Counted from the first letter of the stretch, positions 7,513 through 14,710 are shown. The stretch: DNA of 41,300 nucleotides from Candidatus Yanofskyibacteriota bacterium (GCA_023245235.1 JAHFKT010000006.1:1-41300); one strand, 5' to 3'. Numbers and translations are program-made. Notes: generated by a model from the letters alone, not told the origin.

Positions 7513-7890
7513 ATGAAGAGGATCTCGTATCATATTTCACGGATCGGACTCGGCATCACTTTTTTATGGATCGGCGTTCTGATCTTCCGGGATCCGATAG
7601 CCTGGGGAAGCTATTTGCAGCCATGGGCCGCTAACCTTTTGCCGATTCCTATCGCTCAGGCCATGATGGGAACGGCGGTTTTAGATATTGCCGTCGGTGT
7701 GCTTTTGCTTCTTGATATTTTTGTTTGGTTCGTCGCTTTCGTGGGCGCCCTCCACATTCTTAGCGTGCTTGTCGTCAGCGGCGTAACCGATATTACCGTG
7801 CGGGATATAGCAATACTGTACTGCGCGACAGCTCTTTCGATCGAGACAGTGCCGGAGTGGATCATGGCCCAGATGCCTTTTCTGAGATAG
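7513..7890 (+). CDS. DoxX-like small integral membrane protein
   Basis: The ATG at 7513 is preferred over an upstream TTG that would overlap the cupredoxin gene. The 125-residue product has about four membrane segments (around 9-27, 44-66, 68-90 and 94-113). An early RIGLGITFLWIGVLIF segment and the four-helix layout recall the DoxX/DoxD family, whose members often sit by redox genes. It begins 20 bases after the cupredoxin gene and is probably co-transcribed with it. Function is not determined. Confidence 0.75.
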   Translation: MKRISYHISRIGLGITFLWIGVLIFRDPIAWGSYLQPWAANLLPIPIAQAMMGTAVLDIAVGVLLLLDIFVWFVAFVGALHILSVLVVSGVTDITVRDIAILYCATALSIETVPEWIMAQMPFLR

Positions 7891-7924
7891 TCCGCGGCTC
7901 AGCCGGTCATATCGGATTTTATCA

Positions 7925-7968
7925 TTGCCCAAGCCACCGAAAGGTGGTATTTTATGGGCACGTTCATT
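7925..7968 (+). promoter_or_regulatory. Shared promoter module, copy B
   Basis: TTGCCC (7925-7930), 17-bp spacer with inverted repeat CCACC-GAAA-GGTGG, TATTTT (7948-7953). It matches copy A at 4418-4461 across 44 bp with five differences. Predicted transcription start is about 7960. Confidence 0.65.
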
Positions 7969-7999
7969 CCGAACCTTGACCGAATACAAAGCGTTAACG

Positions 8000-8278
8000 A
8001 TGGCCTTTCCGGTTTTGTGTTACGGCCGTGATGCCGGGTGCAATCCAGTCCTTACTGAACCTGTCCACGCGCTTGTCGTTGTCTCACAGCGCCACGGAGA
8101 CGAAACGACCATCAAGATAGACGTCGACTGCCCGCACAACAAGGGTGGTCACGGTGAACATTGCACGGCATCGGGTTCTCCCGACATACATTGTCCGTAT
8201 GCCGTGGACCTTCCATCAGCATTCGACGGACACCCCGTTGGCGGCAATGTCGGCATCGGTAAAACCAGGCCGAACTAA
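8000..8278 (+). CDS. 92-residue Cys-containing hypothetical protein
   Basis: The ATG at 8000 is the first usable start after the promoter at 7925. The product has five cysteines (C7, C14, C44, C55, C65) and His-rich loops (CPHNKGGHGEHC, DIHCPY) that could bind metal; no signal peptide is seen. The C-terminal third is Gly/Pro-rich. No family recognised. The next gene starts two bases after the stop, so the two are a bicistronic unit ending at the terminator at 8433. Confidence 0.7.
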   Translation: MAFPVLCYGRDAGCNPVLTEPVHALVVVSQRHGDETTIKIDVDCPHNKGGHGEHCTASGSPDIHCPYAVDLPSAFDGHPVGGNVGIGKTRPN

Positions 8279-8279
8279 T

Positions 8280-8444
8280 ATGCCGCGTTTCAAGTGGTAT
8301 CCCGAACCGCAACCCTGCCCGACCTGCAAGAAGGTCGCCATCGACCCGGGCATTACCGCAGAGATGATGGAGGTTGCCTGTTCACCGTACGGATATATCA
8401 AATGCCCGGAGCATTTTCCGGAATATGCCTCTGCCGCCGATTAG
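8280..8444 (+). CDS. 54-residue zinc-ribbon-like protein
   Basis: Starts at the ATG at 8280, just after the preceding stop. Cysteines C13 and C16 (CPTC) and C34, C42 with H45 (KCPEH) fit a small zinc-binding fold. It has no membrane segment. The TAG stop sits in the loop of the terminator. Partner of the 92-aa Cys-containing protein upstream; both might have related metal or nucleic-acid roles, which is inference. Confidence 0.7.
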   Translation: MPRFKWYPEPQPCPTCKKVAIDPGITAEMMEVACSPYGYIKCPEHFPEYASAAD

Positions 8445-8457
8445 GGCGGCTTTTTTT
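8433..8457 (+). terminator. Intrinsic terminator with the stop codon in its loop
   Basis: GCCGCC (8433-8438) pairs with GGCGGC (8445-8450), followed by seven Ts. The six-base loop GATTAG contains the TAG stop (8442-8444) of the 54-aa gene. Confidence 0.93.
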
Positions 8458-8514
8458 GTACAATAAATCAAGCCGGCCGTTGTTGCCGATCTCATTTTTT
8501 CTGACAATTCAACG

Positions 8515-8523
8515 TGGTAGAAT
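8515..8523 (+). promoter_or_regulatory. Extended -10, near-leaderless start
   Basis: TGG-TAGAAT with the hexamer at 8518-8523; predicted start 8530, two bases before the ATG at 8532. Confidence 0.5.
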
Positions 8524-8531
8524 AACTGTAC

Positions 8532-9596
8532 ATGATAACGATACTTCAGGCGGTAGCGGGCCACCTTTTTACATTACCGGGTTTTGACTTTCTGCCTCAA
8601 GGCGTGCAGGACGCCATCGGCCAAGTGGTCCGGGTGGTCAAAGCCGCGGCACCGGCCATCAAGGATACCGCTCCCGAGGTGGCCACGGCCGTCACTTTCG
8701 CCATCGGAGCCTCTACAGCTGCGGCCATATTGCCTCTGGCCAACTCGGCCAACAATATCCGCTATCTCTTTCAGTTCTTGCGTCAGGATCTGCTCTCTGC
8801 CCTTGGCCTGGAGCGGAAACGCAAAGCCTGGGGCACTGTCTATTCGGCTCAAACCAAGAAACCCATTCCATTTGCCAAGGTTGAGTTGCTTGGCCCGGAT
8901 TCGCGGGTGCTTGAGGCCCGGATCACTGATACGAGCGGCCGATACGGCTTCCTGGTGAATCCCGGGTCGTCGGACCGGCAGATCGTCGAGATCCAGCTCC
9001 GTGCCCGAAAGGACGGCTATACCTTTCCGGCAGCCGGTATCACTCCGCCCAATGACACTATCCTATATTCGAATGTATATATCGGCGGTATCGCTACCAT
9101 CAATGCCCGGGCATTGGCTGACTTTGACCTGCCCATGGATGAGATCAGGCCCAGGATACCGGTGCCGGGCAAAAAGCCCCGGGTCACGCTCAATAATATC
9201 GGTTCTATCCTGTTGAATTCCGGTTTCTACGTAGGGCTGGTAACAGTACCATTAGCCGTCATCACCGCACCCTCGATCATTCATGTGGCCCTTCTCGTAT
9301 TCTTTCTCGGACTCAATGTGCCCCGGGTAGCGGGCCTGACCGCCAAGCCCTATGGCGTGGTCGTTGATGACCTGACCGGTAACCCGCTATCATTTGCGCT
9401 GGTCACCTTAAATAATGCATACGGCAAACGTATAGCCTTCACCGTGGCTGATGAACGGGGCCGCTACTTCCTCCTCGTACCTAAAGGCGACTACACGATA
9501 TCGGCTTATACTCCGGCTACCATCGTCCCTGCCCGCAACTTCACCCGGCAATTCACGACCGGCAAGGGCTGGGTCAGGCAGAAGTTGAGATTCTGA
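8532..9596 (+). CDS. Membrane protein with two carboxypeptidase-regulatory-like domains
   Basis: A 354-residue protein. It has a hydrophobic stretch at about 50-72, a first beta-sandwich at about 98-150 (GTVYSAQTKKPIPFAKVEL then DTSGRYGFLV), a hydrophobic pair of segments at about 228-268, and a second beta-sandwich at about 275-330 (GVVVDDLTGNPLSFALVTL then DERGRYFLLVPKGDYTIS). Both sandwiches match the CarboxypepD_reg-like pattern (G-x-V-x-D, P-x2-A-x-V, D-x2-G-x-Y/F). The protein would be membrane-embedded with the domains outside. Structural or adhesive role is inference. Confidence 0.78.
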   Translation: MITILQAVAGHLFTLPGFDFLPQGVQDAIGQVVRVVKAAAPAIKDTAPEVATAVTFAIGASTAAAILPLANSANNIRYLFQFLRQDLLSALGLERKRKAWGTVYSAQTKKPIPFAKVELLGPDSRVLEARITDTSGRYGFLVNPGSSDRQIVEIQLRARKDGYTFPAAGITPPNDTILYSNVYIGGIATINARALADFDLPMDEIRPRIPVPGKKPRVTLNNIGSILLNSGFYVGLVTVPLAVITAPSIIHVALLVFFLGLNVPRVAGLTAKPYGVVVDDLTGNPLSFALVTLNNAYGKRIAFTVADERGRYFLLVPKGDYTISAYTPATIVPARNFTRQFTTGKGWVRQKLRF

Positions 9597-9645
9597 TCGG
9601 GCGGATCTTTAGAATGTATCGGGGACCGTTTGTTTTGCGGTACTC

Positions 9646-9674
9646 TTGATTGTAGTCGGTAAATATGATGTAAT
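9646..9674 (+). promoter_or_regulatory. Probable promoter
   Basis: TTGATT (9646-9651), 17-bp spacer, TGTAAT (9669-9674). Predicted start about 9681, leader about 14 bases. Confidence 0.5.
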
Positions 9675-9694
9675 ATGGTCACCGATCTTTACAA

Positions 9695-10393
9695 ATGGGA
9701 TCCCGCATCATTAACGCCATCGGGTTTACGTGCCTCCTCATCTTCTTATCCGTCCTGATGATCCACGTACCCAAAGGTCTCACGCCAAGCCAGCGCATGG
9801 CCCAGTCGGTCATGGGCCGTAATTTTATCGGGCCCAATGAGGCCGTTGAGGACCTTGAGCTGGAACCGGACCAGTCAGCTATATTCTCACAGGTGCCGTT
9901 CACTGAGGCGCAACTGAAGGCCGTCAAGGACACCCACATCCTGATGGCTGTCCTACCGGTATCTATCATGGACCTTCGGAGGCAGCATCCCCAGGTTTTT
10001 GATCCGAAGTTCGAGGGGAATGCCTGGTATGACGATGAACCGTTCGCGAATGAAAAAGGTGTTGCTCAATGGGTATTGGTCAGTAAGAACATCATGTTCG
10101 GTTCAGACAACAAGTCCTGGAACGACCAGTTGACGCTTTTATCTGCCGGCGCCGAACCTCCGTCAGCCCGTGTGCTCGTTTATGCGGTCACGCTGTACCG
10201 GCTGGAACGTGGGGCTCGGCTTCTGCCTGACATACTGACCAGGACTCATGAGCATACCGCTGACGGCGGGCAGGTCGGAGTCGGTTTCACTGACCGTGGA
10301 CTTCGCCTCGGCAACTACAGTCCGGAAAACCGCCTTACTGGTCTCGGCATCCTGTCCATGCTACGATCGGGTTGCGAGAAGCCGTTGAAGTAA
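9695..10393 (+). CDS. Conserved CPR-type hypothetical protein, 232 aa
   Basis: A protein with one N-terminal hydrophobic segment (about 5-23) that may be an anchor or signal. I recall related proteins from Parcubacteria genomes as uncharacterised, sharing the SVMGRNFIGPNEAV segment, PFTEAQLKAVKDTHILMAVLP-type hydrophobic core, WYDDEPFANEKG and GGQVGVGFTDRGLRLGNY. No catalytic motif is obvious. Its TAA overlaps the next ATG by one base (TAATG), showing coupling to the 54-aa gene. Lineage association comes from memory and has not been checked. Confidence 0.8.
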   Translation: MGSRIINAIGFTCLLIFLSVLMIHVPKGLTPSQRMAQSVMGRNFIGPNEAVEDLELEPDQSAIFSQVPFTEAQLKAVKDTHILMAVLPVSIMDLRRQHPQVFDPKFEGNAWYDDEPFANEKGVAQWVLVSKNIMFGSDNKSWNDQLTLLSAGAEPPSARVLVYAVTLYRLERGARLLPDILTRTHEHTADGGQVGVGFTDRGLRLGNYSPENRLTGLGILSMLRSGCEKPLK

Positions 10394-10557
10394 TGCCCGT
10401 AGCCCTCAAGATAGTCCTCAGTTTTTTGAAATCGCTTCGCCATCCGTTCACGGAAATGAATATTTCCCTTGAGACGGGCGAGATCCTGCACGAGCACGAC
10501 TATGTGCCAAAGGCCGACAGAGTTCCCGGGAGTCGGGATTCCCACTCCGAGAACTAA
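10393..10557 (+). CDS. 54-residue hypothetical protein, coupled to the upstream gene
   Basis: The ATG at 10393 shares its A with the upstream TAA stop (TAATG). The product begins MPVALKIVLSFLKSLRHPF, an amphipathic helix, and continues with a polar tail. The coupling and natural codon use favour this frame over an 81-codon antisense frame that would overlap the 3' end of the 232-aa gene. No family is recognised. Confidence is limited by size. Confidence 0.5.
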   Translation: MPVALKIVLSFLKSLRHPFTEMNISLETGEILHEHDYVPKADRVPGSRDSHSEN

Positions 10558-10584
10558 CATCGGTCTTTTTCATTCTTCCTCACA

Positions 10585-10613
10585 TTGACTTTTACTGATC
10601 CGGGTGCTATAAT
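10585..10613 (+). promoter_or_regulatory. Near-consensus promoter
   Basis: TTGACT (10585-10590), 17-bp spacer, TGC-TATAAT (10608-10613). Predicted start about 10620, giving a leader of about 97 bases before the ATG at 10717. Confidence 0.85.
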
Positions 10614-10716
10614 ATTAACGAGGATAGGGCGAGATGTGTCCGATGGCCCTTGCAGCCGCGGGTGCATCTGCTATTTTAATCAACGACGGAAGGGCGGACC
10701 TATCAGAGGAGTGTGT

Positions 10717-10926
10717 ATGAACGTTTCGGCAGCGTGTTCCTTGTTGCTCAAACACCAGCGCGGAGAGTATGTTTCCGAAGACCAGCTTCGGGATGCATGC
10801 ACGGCGCTGGAAGTCGACAAAAGCCAGCTTGACTTCTGCCTGGAAGCTGCACGAAAGTGCGAAGGCAGACGGCCGGCGCGCGAACTGTCGACGCCCATGG
10901 GCGGGCAACCCCGGTACCGGCGCTAG
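10717..10926 (+). CDS. 69-residue hypothetical protein with strong Shine-Dalgarno
   Basis: The start at 10717 follows AGAGGAG with good spacing, and is preferred to upstream in-frame starts that would lie in the promoter. The product is helical and charged, MNVSAACSLLLKHQRGEYVS then a segment with DACTALEVDKSQLDFCLEAARKC, and a basic C terminus. It contains four cysteines spread along the helices. It is a single-gene unit with a near-consensus promoter, a long leader and a terminator at 10956. No family is recognised. Confidence 0.7.
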   Translation: MNVSAACSLLLKHQRGEYVSEDQLRDACTALEVDKSQLDFCLEAARKCEGRRPARELSTPMGGQPRYRR

Positions 10927-10955
10927 TTCCGGATATGGGGTTAAACCTAAGCCCT

Positions 10956-10985
10956 GGCGGCCATACGTGGCCGCCTTTGCTTTTC
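10956..10985 (+). terminator. Intrinsic terminator
   Basis: GGCGGCCA (10956-10963) pairs with TGGCCGCC (10968-10975), TACG loop, then TTTGCTTTT. Confidence 0.85.
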
Positions 10986-10990
10986 CGGGC

Positions 10991-11024
10991 AAATCAAAAC
11001 ACCGCTTTCGCGGTGTTTTGATTT
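10991..11024. terminator. Long bidirectional terminator
   Basis: Fifteen-base-pair perfect stem (10991-11005 with 11010-11024) with TTTC loop and A/T-rich outer part. It serves the convergent minus gene ending at 11030 and backs up the plus terminator at 10956. Confidence 0.88.
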
Positions 11025-11029
11025 TGAGT

Positions 11030-11242
11030 TTACATTGAGTCCGGTGTTGCATCCCACTTCGCTTTGAAGTCGGCCATCCACTTATCATTCTCTTCCTTGC
11101 TCATCGTCTGCATCTTGGCGGCTATGTCAGGATGGGTTTCCTGCAGATGCTTCATACCGTTCGCTGCCATCTCTTCCGGCGTATTGCCGGTAATGTCGTG
11201 ATCGCACGGACCGCCCATCTGGGCACATGTCATCTTTTTCAT
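11030..11242 (-). CDS. DUF1059-like small protein
   Basis: The start MKKMTCAQMGG (ATG at 11242) is preferred to an upstream ATG at 11272 because the conserved part begins here. The 70-residue product has a CAQMGGPCDHDITGNTPEEM segment followed by a helical Met/Lys-rich part containing HLQETHPD, which resembles DUF1059 small proteins of unknown function. The two early cysteines could bind metal. The terminator at 10991 ends the unit. Confidence 0.72.
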   Translation of the reverse strand: MKKMTCAQMGGPCDHDITGNTPEEMAANGMKHLQETHPDIAAKMQTMSKEENDKWMADFKAKWDATPDSM

Positions 11243-11302
11243 ACGTTTATTGTTAATTGATATTAATTTCATAATAGCATATTTTTATCATTTTGTTATC
11301 AA

Positions 11303-11331
11303 CATAAAACAAAGGCCCGACGAATGTCGGG
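11303..11331 (-). terminator. Intrinsic terminator, minus strand
   Basis: CCCGAC (11316-11321) pairs with GTCGGG (11326-11331), loop GAAT; minus reading continues CCTTTGTTTTATG. Confidence 0.8.
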
Positions 11332-11619
11332 TTATATTGCGTAACACCAGTGGGGGAGCATCAGCGGAACGCCGAAGCGTTTGCCGATCTCGGCCAGTTG
11401 CCGCTCCCATTCACGGTCCTGGTCCGAGTCGTCGATCTCTTCGTCGACGTCGTACGGTACAGCGATAAGGATACTGCGGTTGAACTCCGACGGTTGGATA
11501 TCGTGTAATTGGAACGGCTGCCGGTACCCGCTGTAGATGTGGGTGCTGAAAAATATTTCAACGGCCTCTTTGAGTCCGCTGGGCAATGCGGTTGCTGGCA
11601 TGGATGAAAAGAACTTCAT
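11332..11619 (-). CDS. Uncharacterised 95-residue protein
   Basis: Complete minus-strand frame followed directly by a terminator. The product has no signal peptide, is acidic in the middle (DVDEEIDDSDQDREWERQ) and ends with RFGVPLMLPHWCYAI. I recognise no domain. It is divergent from the PQQ-dehydrogenase-type gene at 11712. Confidence 0.65.
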   Translation of the reverse strand: MKFFSSMPATALPSGLKEAVEIFFSTHIYSGYRQPFQLHDIQPSEFNRSILIAVPYDVDEEIDDSDQDREWERQLAEIGKRFGVPLMLPHWCYAI

Positions 11620-11711
11620 TCATTTTTTAGCATTTTTCAGCGGACTGCACAATAATCTTGACGAAAACAGTTTTTAAGTTTATAACAATACCACGCTACT
11701 TGAAAATTCAG

Positions 11712-13289
11712 ATGTCTAAGAGGGTGTTGACCTATTTTATTGGGGTCATCGTGATGAGCGGTGTGGCTGTTCTGTCGTACCGCTCCGGCTACCGCGAGGT
11801 CGTGCAGGACGCGAACAACGATCCGGCCGCGTACGGCTATATTGCCGAAAGTCCGGGCGAGGACTGGCTTACGTACCACGGGAGCTATGGTGCCCAGCGG
11901 AACAGTCCGCTGACCCAGATCAATGAGGCGAATCTTGCTTCGGTCGGTCCGCTGTGGACCTACCACGTTGAAGGTGCGCTAAATCTTCGCGCCACGCCGC
12001 TGGTCCATCATGGCCGGATGTATTTCGTAAGCAATAACGATGCGTACGCGCTTGACGCCGCTACCGGCAAACCGGTCTGGATATGGCGTGATCTGGAACA
12101 TTCCGGGGAAACTACGCTCAATCGCGGCATGGCTATTCTCAACCAGCGACTCTTTTTTGCGACCGGCGACTGCCGCCTGGTGGCCCTTGACCTGGATGGC
12201 CGGCTGCTTTGGTCCAAGAAATACGTTCCCGCCGACCAGGGATACTACTGCACCGTAGCACCGCTAGCCCTGAAGGATCGTATTGTGACCGGAGTTTCGG
12301 GCGGCGGGCGCACGGGCGCACGCGGCTTCGTCGCTTCGTTCTCGCCAGTTGATGGTAAAGAGCTCTGGCGCTTCTGGACGGTTCCGGACCGCGGCAAGCC
12401 CGGTTCTGAAACTTGGGGGGACGCTGACCTGGAACATAGCGGAGCTTCTACTTGGTATACCGGCAGTTATGATCGGGAACTGAACCAGCTCTACTGGCCG
12501 GTCGGAAATCCGTGGCCGAGCTTTGAGGGCGAAAAGCGTCCCGGAGATAATCTTTATTCCGGCAGTGTGGTGTCTCTGAACCCGGACACCGGAGCATTGA
12601 ATTGGTATTTCCAGTTCACGCCTCATGATGAACATGATTGGGATGCGGCCGTAGCGCCGGTACTCGTTGATGCTCAATGGCAGGGGAAACCCCGCAAACT
12701 GCTCATGGAAGCAAACCGGAACGGATTTTTCTACGTTCTTGACCGGACCAACGGCAAGTTCCTGCTCGGCAAGCCCTATGCTCAGAAGATGAACTGGGCA
12801 AGCGGTCTGGATGCTAATGGCCGGCCTGAGCGCCTCAGCACAAAACAGGATCCGAGAGGAACCTGTCCATCGCCCGGAGCCACGAATTGGATGTCGCCGA
12901 CCTACAACGCCGATGCGGGACTGTTCTATGTCGTCACGCTGGAGCAATGCGACAGCGCCCGCGGGCATTACTACCTGCGCGCCATTGATCCCTGGTTCGG
13001 AAAGGTTGCATGGGAGTATCCGATGCAGGGTCCCGCCAACATGGCCGCCGGGGCGCTGTCTACTGCCGCACATTTGGTCATATTCGGCAGCGACTCCGGT
13101 GATCTGGTCGCCCTGAACGCCAAGAACGGCAAAGAACTCTGGCATGCCCCGTCGGGCGGTTCCATATTTGCCTCCCCGATGACCTATGCGGTCAACGGCA
13201 AGCAGTTCATCGCTATTGCAGCGGGTTCGAACATCTTGAGTTTCGGACTTCGCGAGCCACAGGGTCCGACAGTGTCGGATAAGAAGTAA
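11712..13289 (+). CDS. PQQ-dependent dehydrogenase-type beta-propeller, membrane-anchored
   Basis: A 525-residue protein from the ATG at 11712, with an N-terminal hydrophobic anchor (about 5-23). The rest matches the quinoprotein alcohol/glucose dehydrogenase eight-bladed propeller: WLTYHGSYGAQRNSPLTQI at the start, repeated W-motifs such as ALDAATGKPVW and SLNPDTGALNWYFQ, and FTPHDEHDWDA with the expected active-site Asp. PQQ enzymes oxidise alcohols or sugars outside the membrane. The calcium-binding Glu region normally seen before GVRG reads SGGGRTGARGF here with no acidic residue, so cofactor binding is uncertain. No PQQ synthesis gene or cytochrome is in the window. Confidence 0.85.
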   Translation: MSKRVLTYFIGVIVMSGVAVLSYRSGYREVVQDANNDPAAYGYIAESPGEDWLTYHGSYGAQRNSPLTQINEANLASVGPLWTYHVEGALNLRATPLVHHGRMYFVSNNDAYALDAATGKPVWIWRDLEHSGETTLNRGMAILNQRLFFATGDCRLVALDLDGRLLWSKKYVPADQGYYCTVAPLALKDRIVTGVSGGGRTGARGFVASFSPVDGKELWRFWTVPDRGKPGSETWGDADLEHSGASTWYTGSYDRELNQLYWPVGNPWPSFEGEKRPGDNLYSGSVVSLNPDTGALNWYFQFTPHDEHDWDAAVAPVLVDAQWQGKPRKLLMEANRNGFFYVLDRTNGKFLLGKPYAQKMNWASGLDANGRPERLSTKQDPRGTCPSPGATNWMSPTYNADAGLFYVVTLEQCDSARGHYYLRAIDPWFGKVAWEYPMQGPANMAAGALSTAAHLVIFGSDSGDLVALNAKNGKELWHAPSGGSIFASPMTYAVNGKQFIAIAAGSNILSFGLREPQGPTVSDKK

Positions 13290-13313
13290 GCGGGTCTTTT
13301 GACCCGCTTTTGT
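13289..13313 (+). terminator. Intrinsic terminator
   Basis: AGCGGGTC (13289-13296) pairs with GACCCGCT (13301-13308), TTTT loop, then TTTGT. The first stem base is the last base of the TAA stop. Confidence 0.88.
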
Positions 13314-13314
13314 A

Positions 13315-13340
13315 TTGACAGGTTTATCGGGGAGTATAAT
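13315..13340 (+). promoter_or_regulatory. Probable promoter with short spacer
   Basis: TTGACA (13315-13320) and TATAAT (13335-13340), both perfect consensus but only 14 bp apart, which is shorter than usual. The -35 block TATTGACAGG also occurs at 16775 and 19018. Confidence 0.6.
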
Positions 13341-13365
13341 AATGTCGGTACGTACCTTATAACCC

Positions 13366-13704
13366 ATGCGCAGCATCGTTGCGATCCTGTTTTCAGCAGC
13401 TCTCATTGGCGCGGCATACCAGATCGGTGTGTCTCCGCGTCTTGCAGCTCAAAGCAAGAGCCACGCCCAGGTTCAGGCTCAAGTCCAAACTCCTGCCGCA
13501 GCCGCGGCTCAGGAGAAAGACAAGACTATTTGCGACAACTCCGGTAAAACCAAGGGCGCGAACGCGAAATGTTCCTGCAACCGTCCCTGTGACCCGACCA
13601 CCAAGAAGCCGCAGCGCGACCTGCGCGACGGCAAGCCTCACTGCGACAACGACTGCAAGGAAGATCTGTGCCATTGTCCGACCCAGTGCGATAAGGGCAC
13701 CTAG
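13366..13704 (+). CDS. Exported Cys-rich protein
   Basis: A 112-residue protein with an N-terminal signal-like segment (about 4-18, ending near AAYQIG), an Ala/Gln-rich low-complexity linker (about 28-50), and a C-terminal domain with nine cysteines, several in CxC form (CSC, CHC). That domain could be disulphide-knotted or bind metal. An odd number of cysteines leaves one free or used for metal. It has its own promoter and strong terminator. No family is recognised. Confidence 0.75.
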   Translation: MRSIVAILFSAALIGAAYQIGVSPRLAAQSKSHAQVQAQVQTPAAAAAQEKDKTICDNSGKTKGANAKCSCNRPCDPTTKKPQRDLRDGKPHCDNDCKEDLCHCPTQCDKGT

Positions 13705-13715
13705 AACGAACGGGG

Positions 13716-13741
13716 CCCCTCCGATGAGGGGTCTTTTTTTT
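13716..13741 (+). terminator. Intrinsic terminator
   Basis: CCCCTC (13716-13721) pairs with GAGGGG (13726-13731), followed by TCTTTTTTTT. Confidence 0.93.
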
Positions 13742-13802
13742 GACCTCATTCTTGAATTCGTGAACTACCCGTGATACGTTCAGGGTACTGTTTTTTGAAA
13801 TC

Positions 13803-14630
13803 ATGAGGCAAATAGTACTGATGTGCCTTGCGTTGCTTGTTATTTCATGCGGCGGACCGGTTGGCGACAACTCGACGCATCGGGACACATACGCTCAACC
13901 GACCATTCTGAACGAGGCGGTAATCATGCAGGAACGCAATGACGCGCCGCATGCGATGGCTTCATCGTCGCAGCTCTATCAAAAGGGAGTTCTTGTTTCG
14001 GCAAAGCACATTACTGACCGTGAGGACGATAATACCTTCAAGGTGTTTTTTAACGGAAGGGCGTACCGCGGAACGTTCATGAAGACCCCGCCTTTGAGCG
14101 ATCTCGTCTTGGTTCAGATCGAAGGGCTGGACCCGGCAACCACACCCGAACCCTACACGCTCGGTCCGGCAGCCCAGGTCGGCGATCGTGTATTCGTGCG
14201 GGGCATACACCCTCATCCGCCGAATCTCCAAAAAGAAAGAACGATAGTACCCATCTTCAGCGGGTACTACGGCCTTAAAGGACGGAAAGATGAATTTGTC
14301 TTTGATAATCTTCCGGCCCGCGTGGTCAATACCAATGTCGTCGTTGATATGGGCAACATCAAGGGAGCTGAACGATGGCTTGAGGGCACTCAGAATGTCT
14401 ACACCGAACTGCGGACCGACGATGACCATCTGTTCTCGTTTGCCGGACTTTCCGGAGGGCCGATCCTCAACGAGAGGGGCCAGATCGTCGGTGTTGTGGC
14501 GACCGAACAGCCCGACTTTCGGCTGGAAAGTCCGAACTCTCCTTTTCTTAAGCAGGAATTCCACAAGATCAATATCGTTCCGGTCAGCGAGCTTCGGGCC
14601 CTGCTGGCTACTCTGCCGCCGAGCCGATAA
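13803..14630 (+). CDS. Lipoprotein trypsin-like serine protease
   Basis: A 275-residue protein with a lipoprotein signal (LALLVISC, lipid Cys at C16). The protease fold shows the His motif VSAKH (H69, in place of the usual TAAH), Asp in PPLSDLVLV (D100) and the nucleophile in FAGLSGGPIL (S217) followed by GQIVGVVA. That order and spacing fit the chymotrypsin fold of DegP/S1C relatives, though no PDZ domain is present. It should act outside the cytoplasmic membrane. It stands alone between terminators. Activity is likely but the AKH change deserves checking. Confidence 0.85.
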   Translation: MRQIVLMCLALLVISCGGPVGDNSTHRDTYAQPTILNEAVIMQERNDAPHAMASSSQLYQKGVLVSAKHITDREDDNTFKVFFNGRAYRGTFMKTPPLSDLVLVQIEGLDPATTPEPYTLGPAAQVGDRVFVRGIHPHPPNLQKERTIVPIFSGYYGLKGRKDEFVFDNLPARVVNTNVVVDMGNIKGAERWLEGTQNVYTELRTDDDHLFSFAGLSGGPILNERGQIVGVVATEQPDFRLESPNSPFLKQEFHKINIVPVSELRALLATLPPSR

Positions 14631-14634
14631 TGAT

Positions 14635-14658
14635 GCCCGTCCTCCGGACGGGCTTTTT
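14635..14658 (+). terminator. Intrinsic terminator
   Basis: GCCCGTCC (14635-14642) pairs with GGACGGGC (14646-14653), three-base loop, then TTTTT. Confidence 0.93.
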
Positions 14659-14660
14659 CA

Positions 14661-14689
14661 TTGACGGATAATCATTTTTTCACTATTGT
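14661..14689 (+). promoter_or_regulatory. Promoter of the moxR operon
   Basis: TTGACG (14661-14666), 17-bp spacer, TATTGT (14684-14689). Predicted start about 14696, which excludes a TTG at 14690 as the gene start and supports ATG 14711. Confidence 0.55.
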
Positions 14690-14710
14690 TTGCGCAAGCA
14701 CATTACCAAT

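Noticed and set aside
7931-7953. Intrinsic terminator after the DoxX-like gene
   Set aside because: CCACC-GAAA-GGTGG followed by TATTTT looks like a weak terminator, but the block matches copy A at 4418, where it sits as a promoter with correct -35 and -10 spacing.
10315-10560. 81-codon minus-strand frame
   Set aside because: It would overlap the 3' end of the 232-aa gene by 79 bases. The plus-strand 54-aa frame coupled by TAATG explains the region better, although neither is certain.
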